DNA of 23,341 nt from a virus. Location: positions 1-23,341 of IMG/VR virus record IMGVR_UViG_3300009423_000033; one strand, given 5' to 3'. Numbering within the stretch: position 1 is the stretch's first letter; each line of letters begins with the position of its first letter. A program made the translations under genes and the position numbers. This document shows positions 6,323-15,515 of the stretch, one piece after another. The notes beneath the pieces were generated by a model, which worked only from the letters and a program-made list of their open reading frames with translations, was not told where the DNA came from and made no database searches.

Positions 6323-7015
6323 CTATGAATTAAGTGTGTATGTATTTAGTGCTGAGGCGTTAAGCACAGCGTTATGACCTGCCCTGATTTCGTAACTAAA
6401 ACTGTCTGAGAACGACAGAACATTTGTTTTCTCGACGCCCCAGTTCGGGCTAACGTTTACTACTTCGTCCAGGCCGAACGCTTCAGTAAAGCCTCTGGAA
6501 AAATTCGCAACACGGCTAAACGAGTCAGACACCGAAAACGCGTCGCTTGCAGGTTTGGCATAAGTACTGCTGTATAAATCTCCGAGCGATATAGAGTCTG
6601 TTTTGCTTGTATCAAATGCTCGATCCATTACTTCGGACAGAGCGACCTGATCGCTAATACCTTTGTCAAACGTAAAGACTGATACGTCTGTCACCGCAAA
6701 CGAATCGGTAAAATCACGATTAACTGTCACTAGCAAAGTGACTGAATCGCTAAATCCAACGCTATCAACTGCGCTTTTAGCTAACGCAATGGCCTGAGAT
6801 TCTGTGAATCCCAAGCTGTCCAGAGTGGTCTTTTGCGTATGGAGCGCTGCTACATCCGAAAAATTAAACTGGTTCTCGAGGTATTGGTTTAGTGGAAACG
6901 CATCCAACTTGATCTCAGTAGCAGTGATGTCTGTGTAAGACACTTCGCCCTTTGCTAACTGGTAGGCGGCTCTGCCTGTAATTTTTGCGTAAGTAACGCT
7001 AGCCTTCGGGCCCAT
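6323..7015 (-). CDS. Repetitive virion protein with ~19-residue Asp/Ser repeats
   Basis: This 230-residue protein carries about nine imperfect repeats of 17-21 residues between roughly 49 and 213. Each has a core like (S/T)D-S/A-x-(hydrophobic)-(S/T)-D/E, for example VDSVGFSDSV, FTDSFAVTDV, SDAFSVSDSF and LSFSDSFSYE. The spacing suggests a beta-solenoid or a string of small beta units. The N-terminal 48 residues differ and may anchor it. The ATG overlaps the stop of the upstream BppU-like gene (TAATG). It is likely an appendage or baseplate structural protein; no named family is claimed. Confidence 0.6.
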   Translation of the reverse strand: MGPKASVTYAKITGRAAYQLAKGEVSYTDITATEIKLDAFPLNQYLENQFNFSDVAALHTQKTTLDSLGFTESQAIALAKSAVDSVGFSDSVTLLVTVNRDFTDSFAVTDVSVFTFDKGISDQVALSEVMDRAFDTSKTDSISLGDLYSSTYAKPASDAFSVSDSFSRVANFSRGFTEAFGLDEVVNVSPNWGVEKTNVLSFSDSFSYEIRAGHNAVLNASALNTYTLNS

Positions 7016-7389
7016 TAGTCAAAATCACTACGTACTTTTAGCTTGAACAAGTCATAAACAGTCTGAATACCGCCATTAGCAAAGGTCATTTCAATCTCAC
7101 CTTCAAACGTACCAGCTGTATCTAGCGTCCCAGTGGGGAAGTTAGTGGCTACTTTCCCGTTCGTGGCATCAGTTACTGTGCAGGAAAGCGTGCTCTTCAC
7201 GGTTGTACTGCCAAGCTCTCGTATACGTAGTTTTACCGAGCCGCCTGTTATATCAATCGGAGCCCACGTAGAGGCGTCATTTTCGTCTAGCGTTTTGCCA
7301 GACGCTGCGGACTGACTGTCTTTTAGCGTAAAAGTCAGCTCTGGCAGAGTGTCACCTGTAACAAGGTTAAGTGTTTGTGAATACGCCAT
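7015..7389 (-). CDS. BppU-like N-terminal domain protein
   Basis: This 124-residue beta-sandwich-like protein opens LVTGDTLPELTFTLKD, has ITGGSVKLRIRELGS in the middle and ends with a strand-rich region. This resembles the N-terminal domain of phage baseplate upper proteins, which attach receptor-binding proteins to the tail. Here it is only that domain, so it may act as an adaptor for the following appendage genes. AGGTG lies 6 bases before the ATG. The palindromic element at 7412-7436 sits directly upstream, which makes it the likely first gene of an appendage transcription unit. Confidence 0.6.
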   Translation of the reverse strand: MAYSQTLNLVTGDTLPELTFTLKDSQSAASGKTLDENDASTWAPIDITGGSVKLRIRELGSTTVKSTLSCTVTDATNGKVATNFPTGTLDTAGTFEGEIEMTFANGGIQTVYDLFKLKVRSDFD

Positions 7390-7411
7390 TTTTACACCTG
7401 TATGTTATCTG

Positions 7412-7436
7412 ATTATATTAGGTGAGCTAATATAAT
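7412..7436 (-). promoter_or_regulatory. Perfect 10-bp inverted repeat, candidate phage promoter or operator
   Basis: Two arms of 10 bp (ATTATATTAG and CTAATATAAT) flank a 5-base centre. The element is in the only sizeable gap between the endolysin and appendage genes, about 20 bp before the ATG at 7389. Over an aligned 23-bp block (7410-7432) it matches 18 positions of a second element at 23192-23214. No good -35 hexamer stands at normal spacing, so a standard sigma-70 promoter is not convincing. A binding site for a phage polymerase or regulator fits better. Confidence 0.5.
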
Positions 7437-7444
7437 GCTAGTAA

Positions 7445-7792
7445 TTAATAGCACCAAAGAACCGGAGTGGTCTTTCTGATGTCTACATGTACGAAGCCCT
7501 TTGCGACACCAACGGACATCCCCATTGCCAATGCATGGGCCACAATGGCGCGCCGTTGTGCGCCACCTTGTACTGCGACATCTGCGGCAATACCCTGTGC
7601 ATGAGTGCCTGGTTCTGCTTTTCGCTGCTCAACGCTGTGGTTTTTACTTCTAAAACCGCTCGTTATGTAGAACGGGAAACCGCATGCCGCTCTCAGCTGA
7701 TCTAATACGTGAATAAAATCTTCTTGCATTTCATTCTCGCCAGTCTCTTGGCAGTCGAAATCTTCTATCTTGAAATACTTAAAATCTGCCAT
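7445..7792 (-). CDS. Endolysin, peptidase M15 (D-Ala-D-Ala carboxypeptidase-like)
   Basis: This 115-residue single-domain enzyme shows the M15_3-type signature: TSGFRS (44-49), H64 and D71 in GTHAQGIAADV, and H102 in FVHVDIR. H64, D71 and H102 are the expected zinc ligands. It should cut peptide cross-links in peptidoglycan to lyse the host. There is no signal sequence, so it needs the adjacent holin for release. It is the last gene of the lysis trio, starting 2 bp after the stop of the coiled-coil/TM gene. The length is typical of the compact M15 endolysins of marine phages. Confidence 0.85.
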   Translation of the reverse strand: MADFKYFKIEDFDCQETGENEMQEDFIHVLDQLRAACGFPFYITSGFRSKNHSVEQRKAEPGTHAQGIAADVAVQGGAQRRAIVAHALAMGMSVGVAKGFVHVDIRKTTPVLWCY

Positions 7793-7794
7793 TG

Positions 7795-8076
7795 TTATTC
7801 TCTAAACAAGTAAAAAACGAAGCCGAGCAATGCCGCCCATATAGAGGCTACAAGTCCTTGGCCAACCTTCACGACCTGACTATTAGTAGCTACTTGCTCA
7901 GCAACTTCTTCGAGCTTCTTTTCACCCTCATCGAGGCGGAACTCGTGGCGTTTAAGGCGAGCATCTGCACCAACCAGCTTCTCTTCGATTCGTGCGATGT
8001 GAGTCAACACCTCGGTCAGTTTGTCTATCTTCAGTTCAAGACGATCAAACCGTCGGTTTGTTTCTGGGTCGGTCAT
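7795..8076 (-). CDS. Coiled-coil protein with C-terminal membrane segment (lysis-associated)
   Basis: I place the start at the ATG at 8076, which overlaps the holin stop in an ATGA arrangement, rather than further upstream. The 93-residue product has a charged heptad-like coiled coil (about residues 5-65) and one C-terminal hydrophobic helix (VASIWAALLGFVFYLF) ending in RE. That topology, and its place between holin and endolysin, fits a lysis accessory such as a haemolysin-XhlA-like protein, an antiholin or a spanin-like factor. There is no lipobox, so a classical outer-membrane spanin is unlikely. Confidence 0.7.
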   Translation of the reverse strand: MTDPETNRRFDRLELKIDKLTEVLTHIARIEEKLVGADARLKRHEFRLDEGEKKLEEVAEQVATNSQVVKVGQGLVASIWAALLGFVFYLFRE

Positions 8077-8450
8077 TTGCGCATTCCCATTAGTTTTGAT
8101 GCGCCCTTGATCCCAAAGGAACTCGAGATCGCAATAAATAGTAAGTACTGATACCACTCTGGTAGATCGTTCAGCGTCGAAAATGCTTGCCGCACACGCT
8201 CTACAACTGTCATGTCGTTAGCTATGATTGCGTAGCCAACCATGAATATTGGTACAGCTAATATTATAGTCCAAAACTCATCTTTCCACGAGCTGCCAGA
8301 AGCGTCTGCCATCTTCGCTTCCCAGTCTGCGTCGTTCTGGATAACGTTCATTTTGGCTTCGTGCTTAGCCTGCTTTTCAGCAGCCTTGTTAGCCAAAAAC
8401 GTTTTGCCGATATCGGCCACAGGGCCTAGTAGTGCTGTAAATATGCTCAT
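8073..8450 (-). CDS. Holin, GTA-type 3-TM family
   Basis: This 125-residue protein has hydrophobic segments around residues 62-77 (TIILAVPIFMVGYAII) and 99-113 (YQYLLFIAISSSFGI). The SSWKDEFWTIILAVP and DLPEWYQYLL motifs resemble the three-transmembrane holins of gene transfer agents and related phages. The N-terminus is amphipathic and charged. It would form holes in the inner membrane to release the M15 endolysin two genes downstream. AGGAG sits about 6 bases before the ATG and overlaps the end of the giant ejection-protein gene. Confidence 0.75.
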   Translation of the reverse strand: MSIFTALLGPVADIGKTFLANKAAEKQAKHEAKMNVIQNDADWEAKMADASGSSWKDEFWTIILAVPIFMVGYAIIANDMTVVERVRQAFSTLNDLPEWYQYLLFIAISSSFGIKGASKLMGMRK

Positions 8451-8459
8451 AAATTTCTC

Positions 8460-11400
8460 CTAAAGTACTAGACTGTATCCAGGGATTATCCGAGCAGGCA
8501 CTACGTCCCAGCCTTTACCGCTGTAGAGGCCTAACGCTATATCGTCGACAAGGAATCCGTATGTGGGGCCAAAGATAGGCGATAACGCTTTGGCGGTTTG
8601 TCCAATTGGGCCCAGCCCTTGCGACTCGCCCCATTCAGCGCTTTTACCAATCATGCCGAATATGGCCATTGGCCCAGCTAGACCGCCGCGATCAAATAGC
8701 TCACCCATGTAAGTCATCATATCCATTCTGTCAGAACGGAAATAACGAGCGTTCGCTTCTACACCAGGGAGTACGCCTGCAATACCTGCTTTTGCAATTT
8801 CTCGTAATTCCAAAGACAGTGCGGCAAGCGGCATAAACGCTGCCGCCGTAAGGAGGCCCATCATCCCAACGCTGCTTAACTTAGCCAGAGTAGTGTCGCC
8901 CTCTGCCAACCGCATCTGCATTTCGCGTTTAATGCCACCTAGGATTACTTTACCGAACGAGAATAGGTATGACTTTAGCGCCCAGATAAGCTGATACTTC
9001 GGGTCGTTACCCCAGCTAGTACGCTCAGCTGCATTCGGCTTCAACATAGAGTTATCTACAAAGCGTTGCATAGCGCCCATCACCGCTTTTCCGGCTTCAC
9101 CCTCAAAGGTGTAGTGAGCACCATCAACCTGATCGACGAGCCAAGACTTTACTTGCTCAGCTGTTACGCCGTGGTCTTTAAGGTAGCGACTAGCGCGGTC
9201 GTTATTCGTCTTGTTGTAAGCGTGCTCAACCAAAAACTCTACGCTCATTACGGAGGCAAACTCTCTGGTGTAGCGGGTGAAGTAATCCAAGCCGATCTTC
9301 GAAAAGAACGCGTCAGAGTATTTACGTACTCGAGGGTCTAAGTACTCGGCATCTGCTTCGGTAAGCCCGAGATTACCCATTACTGTGCTGTGGGTTACAC
9401 CAAGTGTTCTAGCGAGTTGAATAGCTTGCTCGGGGTTCTGGATACGCGAGAGTATGGCGTTCTTAGCCATGCCAAAACCGTTGAACTCTTTAGTGTTAAC
9501 TAAAGCACCACCAAACTCTGGGATAGACCCAATAGTAGCTAGCGGCAACAACGTAACCCAGTTGAACAGTTGCATCCAAGACATAGCTTTAGAAAGTCTT
9601 GGGTTTAGTGGCTTATCTGTGTAACCGAGGTATCGCTCTAGGGTAGTGACCGCTTCTTTGCGCTTCGCTTCAGGTAACTTCTCCAACTCAAGCGCAAGCA
9701 TGTCGTTGCCGTCTGCGTCGTGGGTATTACGCTTCCATTCAGTACGCGTGATTACGTGCCGTATGTACTTCATCAATGCCACTTCTGGCTTTTCAATGAA
9801 CGGCTTCAACTCACTGTGCGGTATGTTTTGTGTCAGTACTCGCGCTTTTTCAACGACGCTCTGCGGGTTTTGGGCGTCAAAGGTAATCTCATTGTCATTT
9901 ACGATACTCTGCTGTCTTGCGACAAGACCGCTTACCGCTTGGCGAATGGTCTCCTCGTTGGCAAGTGGGTTGTACTTAATGACAAGCTCAGTAAATGTAA
10001 TTTCAGGGCTGGCTAATCTAAGCCGTTCCCGCATAAGGAGCTCCGTCATTACACCTTTTTCTACATCGGTCATTTCCTCAAAAGGTTTTGCCGTTCTGAA
10101 ATCTCGTTTCAGAAAGCTATCAATCTCTTCGTCCGTAAGTTCTTTAATCGTCTTAAGATCTTGAATATCAATAAAACCGTTCGGGTCAACGCCGTCTTTC
10201 AATAGAAGGCCTACCCCTTTCTCTGGTTGCATACTCATCTCAGAGTACTCATGCGTTGTATCTGTAGCATCAACGAACATCCGACGGTTTTCGTTGTTAA
10301 AAATAGCCGCCAAGTCTAACGCCACGGGGAAATAGTCATCCCGCTTGGCTATCTCATTGCCTGGGGTTTTGGCGATGTAGTCGTCGTAAAATTTGTTTAG
10401 CCAGTCTCTAATCTCACGAGCCTTGCCGTCCAATGCCTCAGTCTTCTTGTCTTGGTCTGCCGCAAGCTCAAATGCATCTTGGATTTCTTTAGATTCCCAG
10501 TTTGTACCGAGAACCTTTTCGAGTTGGTCATACACTTGTCCGCGTACATGGTCTTTCGACTTGAGGTAACCAAACTGGTTGTTGGCCCGAGATTTAGCAT
10601 TCGAACGCGCGTACATCATGTCGGCTATTACTGGGCTAATACCGCGAAGAATGTTGTCCTCCGGTAGCACCATTTTAAACATCGTGTGGCCAGCAGCGGT
10701 GCCATCGATATGATCTTTAAAGTTGCGAAGCATTGAGTTAACGCTTTGCTGAGCATCGGGGTTCTTTGTAATCGACTCTTCCATCGCCCGAACAAGCGAT
10801 TTTTTGCTGTAAGCCACTTCTCTTGACGCCTTGCCAGCCACTTGTCGCAAATGCGCTCGTTCTTTAATGATGGTGTTTTCTATGTAGTCATCAAAGCTCT
10901 TTGAGTAGGAGTCTTTACCAAATCGGCGTTTGAACTCCGCGCTTAGCGAGTCCCACATAGCTTTTAGCTTCTCAGCTATCTTCGCAAAGGTTCTGCCGAC
11001 AACACCGTTGGGCTGCTTCTGATCTCTGATGTATATGTTCTTAGCTGTGATTGCAGTCTGATCCGCAAACCATTCTTCGAACCCGTGTTCAGTTTGATAC
11101 TGTGCAGGTGCATCTGGAGCCGTGCGTGCTTTCTCAAAGTCGCGTTCAAGCCTCTTTCTCAAAGCAGGGTTAGCTAGTGTGCCTTCAATCTCTTCATTAA
11201 ACAGAACATGCCCAAGCGCTTCGTGGGCAGAAATTAAAGCAGTTTGTAAGTCATTAGCTACACTAATATCATCAATCAAAGCAACGTGAGCATTGGTGAA
11301 ACCGATATACTCCCCGCGTTTATCGTTGTTGCTCGCTAACTCAGCTGCAACGTTCGTGATCATAGCGGCGACTTGCGGATCGTTAAACTGCTCTGCAATT

Positions 11401-14400
11401 TTTGCAGGAGTAAGTTTTTTAAGCTGCGAAAGACCAATAACGATTACCGGCTTCTTTGGCTTAATCTTGGCAATGGTTTTGGTTACAAATTCAGTCGATA
11501 TCGTACCCAAGCTACCAAAGGGGTATTCAGCGCCACGATAAGTCTGGCGTCCATACGTTTGCCTGTTCTTCCCGCCCAAGCTGCGATCAACGTCGCGCCG
11601 TGGGTTCATCTCCAGATTTAATCGTGTCTTTGGCAGGTCTGGGTCAGCAGCATCAAAACCGTCTTTGTTGTAGTTCGCCGTGCTCATGCCTGCTACTTCG
11701 TCGCCAAGACCTTGCTCGGTGTCTCGGTTAGCGCCTTCGTTTACGACAGGGTCTTTGACAGTGACGTTATCGAAGCCTTCTGTGTCGCGCAGCCTAGTTG
11801 CGTAAGCATCAGCTTCTTCTGCGCTGTAGAAGTACTCTTTTACGTTTTCTACTTCAGTAAATTGATCGCGTGCTAAAGCCTCATCAACAGCTTTTGCTCT
11901 GGTGGTTTGAGTCTGTTTAGCTGTGATTATCTGCTCAACTCTGGCTTGGCTAGCGGGCTGAGGTGCTCCCGCTAAGTTGGAACCGAGTTCGGAAGGCTGC
12001 GGGTCACGCTCGCGAAGCGTCGGAGCGTTTACGGCATCACCGCGCGATACACGTCGCGTTGCAGTCACAATAAAAGCGCTGTTCTTAGGCGTGAGACGCA
12101 ATTCCGGTTTGAAACCATCTCGCTCGAGGCGAGCAACCTCTTTCTTTGCAGTCTCGAGTGTAAGTAGCTTACCGTCAGGACGGTTGTTTTCGCGGCGGAC
12201 AGAATACTGCTCTCCGAACGAATCCGTGAATTCTACGCTAACGAAATTATCTGACTTGCGATCCGTGACAACTGTGTTTCTAACCCGAGCGCCACTGGTG
12301 GTCTGTTCTACGGTTGTCTCAACGCGCGAGTCTCCCATCTGACCCCTAGCGCCTAGCACATCACGGAGCTGTACATCAGCACCGTCCGCTCTTGCCGCTA
12401 CAACATCGCCTATTGGGCCTAACAAGTCTTGGCTAGTGATATCAAAGATCGACTTGCCTTGTATGCGTATATCAAAGGTGGGCTTACCTTCATCTGCCAG
12501 CTTAACGTTTAGCTCTGTTATCTCAGTAATAAACTCGGGCAGACCCTGTCTCGCCATTTCGGCTAACTTGTCGCCCTGATAAGTACTGTTACCACGCTGT
12601 CGAACCAACTCACGGCCAGCGTCTGTCAGATTAACTAGGTTGATTTCTTTTGGCTCAAGACCAGCCTCGATGAGTTCAACGCCTGAGCCAGATGCGAATT
12701 GACTGCGTTTCGCACCGCGTAGCGTCTTCAGAACAAACTGATCATCGAGAGCGTCGGGGTCTTTGATGAATGAAGTCTTCTCAAGCACGTAGCCTTTTTC
12801 AGTAGCTACAATCTTAAAGTCAGACTGCGGGTCGCCCTCGGCAGTGACATCTGCCATCTTCGCTTCGGCGGCTCGTCTCAAGAACGATTCAGTCATATGA
12901 GCGTAGAAGGGGTCGCTCCAATCTTTCTTACCGAACGCTTCTTCAAACTGGGCTCGAGACGCTTCGGTATTCTTAAAAGTTTTCTTCGGGTCTTTCTTTC
13001 GCGAGTAGCCTTTGGTCTCAATTGTTTCGACATTCTCTTGGAAGCCCTGACCTTGGAAGTAATCTTGTACTTCTTCCATAGTCGCTTCTTCATCGCGAGC
13101 GTCAGGCCGCGTTTTCTGCAACTCCTGCTTCTCTGCGTATAGCACGCCAAGGATTTCGTCTTTACGCGCGTTATCGCCTTCGCGGTACTGCTTCTCAAGG
13201 GCTACAAGACGGGCGTTGTCAGGATCTTCTGCAACTAGTGCGGTTAGGTTCTCACCAACCGAAGCTCGGAACTCTTCGCGTTTCGGCTCAAGGTCTGGTT
13301 TCTGTGGGCGAGTAGACTTAGGCTCGCTGACAGGAGTAGGTGCGGGTTGCCGGTTAGTTGGACCGCCAAGGTTCAACTGTTTCTGGGAAAAACCCTCTGC
13401 ATCAGTAGGAGTAAATGTCTCCATCGACCGTTGCGTTGGCTCGTCGTCTTGCTCGTTGCCGTAGTACTCATTGTAGGCGTCTTCAAGGCTCTGCTCGGTT
13501 GGGCCCTTAACAGCTGTGAAGTAAGGGGTTTCAGGGTCTGCAAGTGCGTTAACTAAGTCGTCGAGTAAATCGTTTGCACCGAAATTGTCTGGTCGACCCT
13601 GCGGAGCGTCGTTGTAGTAACCCAATTCACGCAGCGCTGTGACCATGTCATCAAGCTGTAAACCGCCTTCCTTTCGAAAGACAGAACGTCCTTTTACTCG
13701 AGCAGTCTTGAATGCTTCTGTAATTTGAGACCCGTCTCGCTCAACTGAGCTACGAGATATACCCCCAGCAGCGACGATTGCTGCTAGTAGCCCATCTTCT
13801 GGGTCAGCGGAAAAGTTCTTTTTAGCCTGCGCCTGACGTTTATTTCTCTGTGCTGCTTTACGCTGGACCTCTGCCTCTTCTAGCTTTTGACGGTAAGCAG
13901 CTGCTCTTTCAGTACGGTCTGCTTCCCACGCGGCTTCCTCTTCGGGGGTGCGCTCGGGCTGAGGGTTCTCAGGCGCAAACAGGTCATCTGATCTTTCTTC
14001 GGTCGCCTCTGTACGTTCTGCTAGATCCTCGGCCTCAATCTCTCCAGAAGTCTTCTTATTGGCTAGCTGTTTGGCAAGTAGGTCAGCACGTTCTTTTTGG
14101 AGAGCCTCCGTCTGCTCTCTTGAAGGATTAACTATCCACCTGCCTGTGGCCAGCTCTTTGTCGCTCCACATCTTGGTTTCGCCATCTTTGGTCTTACCCT
14201 GGTAGATGGTTTCTCCATTATCAGCTTTCTTAATCTTTACGATGGTGACTTCTTCTGGCGTAATTTCGCGCTCAGTAAGAATAGATCCATCATTAGCTTG
14301 TGCCGCTGAAGTTGGGCCAGACCCACCTTTCATTACGGTTACAACTTGTCCTTCAGCAAACTCTGATTGGGGCGCTTGCGCACCTTGAGCTTCTTCTTCA

Positions 14401-15515
14401 TCAATCTTGTCGTTTTGCCGACGCTCGATTGAGTCTTCCCAGAGCTTTCTGGACTTCTCAAATATAGGAGCTGCTTTCTCAGCGGCAGCGCCTTTGTTCT
14501 GGTAAAGAGTGGATACAGCGCCGCCAACACCACCAGCAAAACCACCAACGACCGCGCCTGCAAATGCTGACTCCATACGGCGGAGGTTCGCCTCTTCTTG
14601 GGAGTACTCTGGGTCGTAGCTGCGGCGGTTCTGAATGGCTATTTCGGATTGAGCGTATTCTGAAACGCCCTCTAGGCCAGCGCCTCTCCCAATTTTTTGA
14701 CCTATGTTGCTAGCTAATTGACCGAAAACTGATCCTTCGCCAGTCGATCGTGAAGCCGCGCTCTTCCCGAGGAGTTTTAAGAACGCAACTTCTGTACCTA
14801 CACCAATAGCCGCTTGAGGCACGGCTACTAAAGCAGACTGTAAAGCTGTCTCAAGGTCTCTGTTTTGCCCAGCACCTAGGGCTTCAGAGAAATTCTCACC
14901 CGCTAGTGATGGGTATTCACCTGCGGCAAGACCCGCGTAGCTACCAAACTTAGCGCCTTTTCTGGTCGCTGCTTTCTTGGTTAGATCGTAAGCCGCCTGA
15001 GCCAGTTCAAGATCGCGTGGGTTAGCTGAACCATCTAAAACTTTTTGGGTGGCGTCATCTATTAGTCTTTTAGCTGCTTTCTTGGAGCCAGTTCTAGCAA
15101 GCGCTCCACCAGCCGCGCCCAATACGCCGCCTGTGGCTAGCGTGCCGATGCTGTAAAGAAGAGAGGGTAAGCCTTGACCGCCAGCTTTTGCGATCTGAGT
15201 AAATGCGCCACCAACGGTGGGTTCTTCGAGAAACTCGCCGAACTCCTCAACGCCTGCTAGTGCCGCCCGACCAGTTGCGTTTGCACGTTCTGCCTCTAGG
15301 ACATTTCTTTCCGCGAATTCGTCTGCGCCTACAGCCGTGCCAAGTAGGGCTTGGAAGTAGTCGATTGATGCGCCCATACCTTCGGTGCCAGCAGTAAGCC
15401 CGCCGCTAAAAGCGTTACCCATGCTGTTGTCGGCTTCAAGCTCTAAAGGTTGATCTTCGTCAACTGAAGACCCGTCTAGGTTACTTGCGTAAAACTGCTC
15501 GAGAAGTTCATCCAC
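8460..15515 (-). CDS. Giant internal virion (ejection) protein with zincin-like domain
   Basis: This protein has 2351 residues. The N-terminus has hydrophobic, Gly/Ala-rich helices (about 35-60, 112-140, 185-250, 316-335). Residues 360-1300 are charged and segmented. A zincin-like signature, HEALGH (1431-1436), is followed by EEWFADQ (1480-1486), giving likely His/His/Glu ligands. This HExxGH form has been seen in phage polyvalent proteins but is not canonical HExxH. The C-terminal third resembles large podovirus ejection proteins and has a membrane-prone segment (SSVGMMGLLTAAAFMPLAAL). It occupies the T7 gp16 position and is presumably ejected to help DNA cross the envelope. The start is GTG, overlapping the previous stop (TAGTG). 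The long fusion suggests a delivered multi-domain effector. Confidence 0.8.
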   Translation of the reverse strand: MDELLEQFYASNLDGSSVDEDQPLELEADNSMGNAFSGGLTAGTEGMGASIDYFQALLGTAVGADEFAERNVLEAERANATGRAALAGVEEFGEFLEEPTVGGAFTQIAKAGGQGLPSLLYSIGTLATGGVLGAAGGALARTGSKKAAKRLIDDATQKVLDGSANPRDLELAQAAYDLTKKAATRKGAKFGSYAGLAAGEYPSLAGENFSEALGAGQNRDLETALQSALVAVPQAAIGVGTEVAFLKLLGKSAASRSTGEGSVFGQLASNIGQKIGRGAGLEGVSEYAQSEIAIQNRRSYDPEYSQEEANLRRMESAFAGAVVGGFAGGVGGAVSTLYQNKGAAAEKAAPIFEKSRKLWEDSIERRQNDKIDEEEAQGAQAPQSEFAEGQVVTVMKGGSGPTSAAQANDGSILTEREITPEEVTIVKIKKADNGETIYQGKTKDGETKMWSDKELATGRWIVNPSREQTEALQKERADLLAKQLANKKTSGEIEAEDLAERTEATEERSDDLFAPENPQPERTPEEEAAWEADRTERAAAYRQKLEEAEVQRKAAQRNKRQAQAKKNFSADPEDGLLAAIVAAGGISRSSVERDGSQITEAFKTARVKGRSVFRKEGGLQLDDMVTALRELGYYNDAPQGRPDNFGANDLLDDLVNALADPETPYFTAVKGPTEQSLEDAYNEYYGNEQDDEPTQRSMETFTPTDAEGFSQKQLNLGGPTNRQPAPTPVSEPKSTRPQKPDLEPKREEFRASVGENLTALVAEDPDNARLVALEKQYREGDNARKDEILGVLYAEKQELQKTRPDARDEEATMEEVQDYFQGQGFQENVETIETKGYSRKKDPKKTFKNTEASRAQFEEAFGKKDWSDPFYAHMTESFLRRAAEAKMADVTAEGDPQSDFKIVATEKGYVLEKTSFIKDPDALDDQFVLKTLRGAKRSQFASGSGVELIEAGLEPKEINLVNLTDAGRELVRQRGNSTYQGDKLAEMARQGLPEFITEITELNVKLADEGKPTFDIRIQGKSIFDITSQDLLGPIGDVVAARADGADVQLRDVLGARGQMGDSRVETTVEQTTSGARVRNTVVTDRKSDNFVSVEFTDSFGEQYSVRRENNRPDGKLLTLETAKKEVARLERDGFKPELRLTPKNSAFIVTATRRVSRGDAVNAPTLRERDPQPSELGSNLAGAPQPASQARVEQIITAKQTQTTRAKAVDEALARDQFTEVENVKEYFYSAEEADAYATRLRDTEGFDNVTVKDPVVNEGANRDTEQGLGDEVAGMSTANYNKDGFDAADPDLPKTRLNLEMNPRRDVDRSLGGKNRQTYGRQTYRGAEYPFGSLGTISTEFVTKTIAKIKPKKPVIVIGLSQLKKLTPAKIAEQFNDPQVAAMITNVAAELASNNDKRGEYIGFTNAHVALIDDISVANDLQTALISAHEALGHVLFNEEIEGTLANPALRKRLERDFEKARTAPDAPAQYQTEHGFEEWFADQTAITAKNIYIRDQKQPNGVVGRTFAKIAEKLKAMWDSLSAEFKRRFGKDSYSKSFDDYIENTIIKERAHLRQVAGKASREVAYSKKSLVRAMEESITKNPDAQQSVNSMLRNFKDHIDGTAAGHTMFKMVLPEDNILRGISPVIADMMYARSNAKSRANNQFGYLKSKDHVRGQVYDQLEKVLGTNWESKEIQDAFELAADQDKKTEALDGKAREIRDWLNKFYDDYIAKTPGNEIAKRDDYFPVALDLAAIFNNENRRMFVDATDTTHEYSEMSMQPEKGVGLLLKDGVDPNGFIDIQDLKTIKELTDEEIDSFLKRDFRTAKPFEEMTDVEKGVMTELLMRERLRLASPEITFTELVIKYNPLANEETIRQAVSGLVARQQSIVNDNEITFDAQNPQSVVEKARVLTQNIPHSELKPFIEKPEVALMKYIRHVITRTEWKRNTHDADGNDMLALELEKLPEAKRKEAVTTLERYLGYTDKPLNPRLSKAMSWMQLFNWVTLLPLATIGSIPEFGGALVNTKEFNGFGMAKNAILSRIQNPEQAIQLARTLGVTHSTVMGNLGLTEADAEYLDPRVRKYSDAFFSKIGLDYFTRYTREFASVMSVEFLVEHAYNKTNNDRASRYLKDHGVTAEQVKSWLVDQVDGAHYTFEGEAGKAVMGAMQRFVDNSMLKPNAAERTSWGNDPKYQLIWALKSYLFSFGKVILGGIKREMQMRLAEGDTTLAKLSSVGMMGLLTAAAFMPLAALSLELREIAKAGIAGVLPGVEANARYFRSDRMDMMTYMGELFDRGGLAGPMAIFGMIGKSAEWGESQGLGPIGQTAKALSPIFGPTYGFLVDDIALGLYSGKGWDVVPARIIPGYSLVL

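Noticed and set aside
7412-7460. Sigma-70 promoter with TATAAT in the palindrome
   Set aside because: The -10-like hexamer is part of the inverted repeat and no -35-like hexamer stands at 16-18 bp.
8077-8157. N-terminal extension of the coiled-coil/TM lysis protein
   Set aside because: The ATGA overlap at 8076 gives a sensible start; the upstream extension lies fully within the holin gene.
9066-14563. Many ORFs of 60-170 codons on both strands inside the giant gene
   Set aside because: They are shadows in other frames of a continuous 2351-codon gene and show no ribosome sites or motifs.
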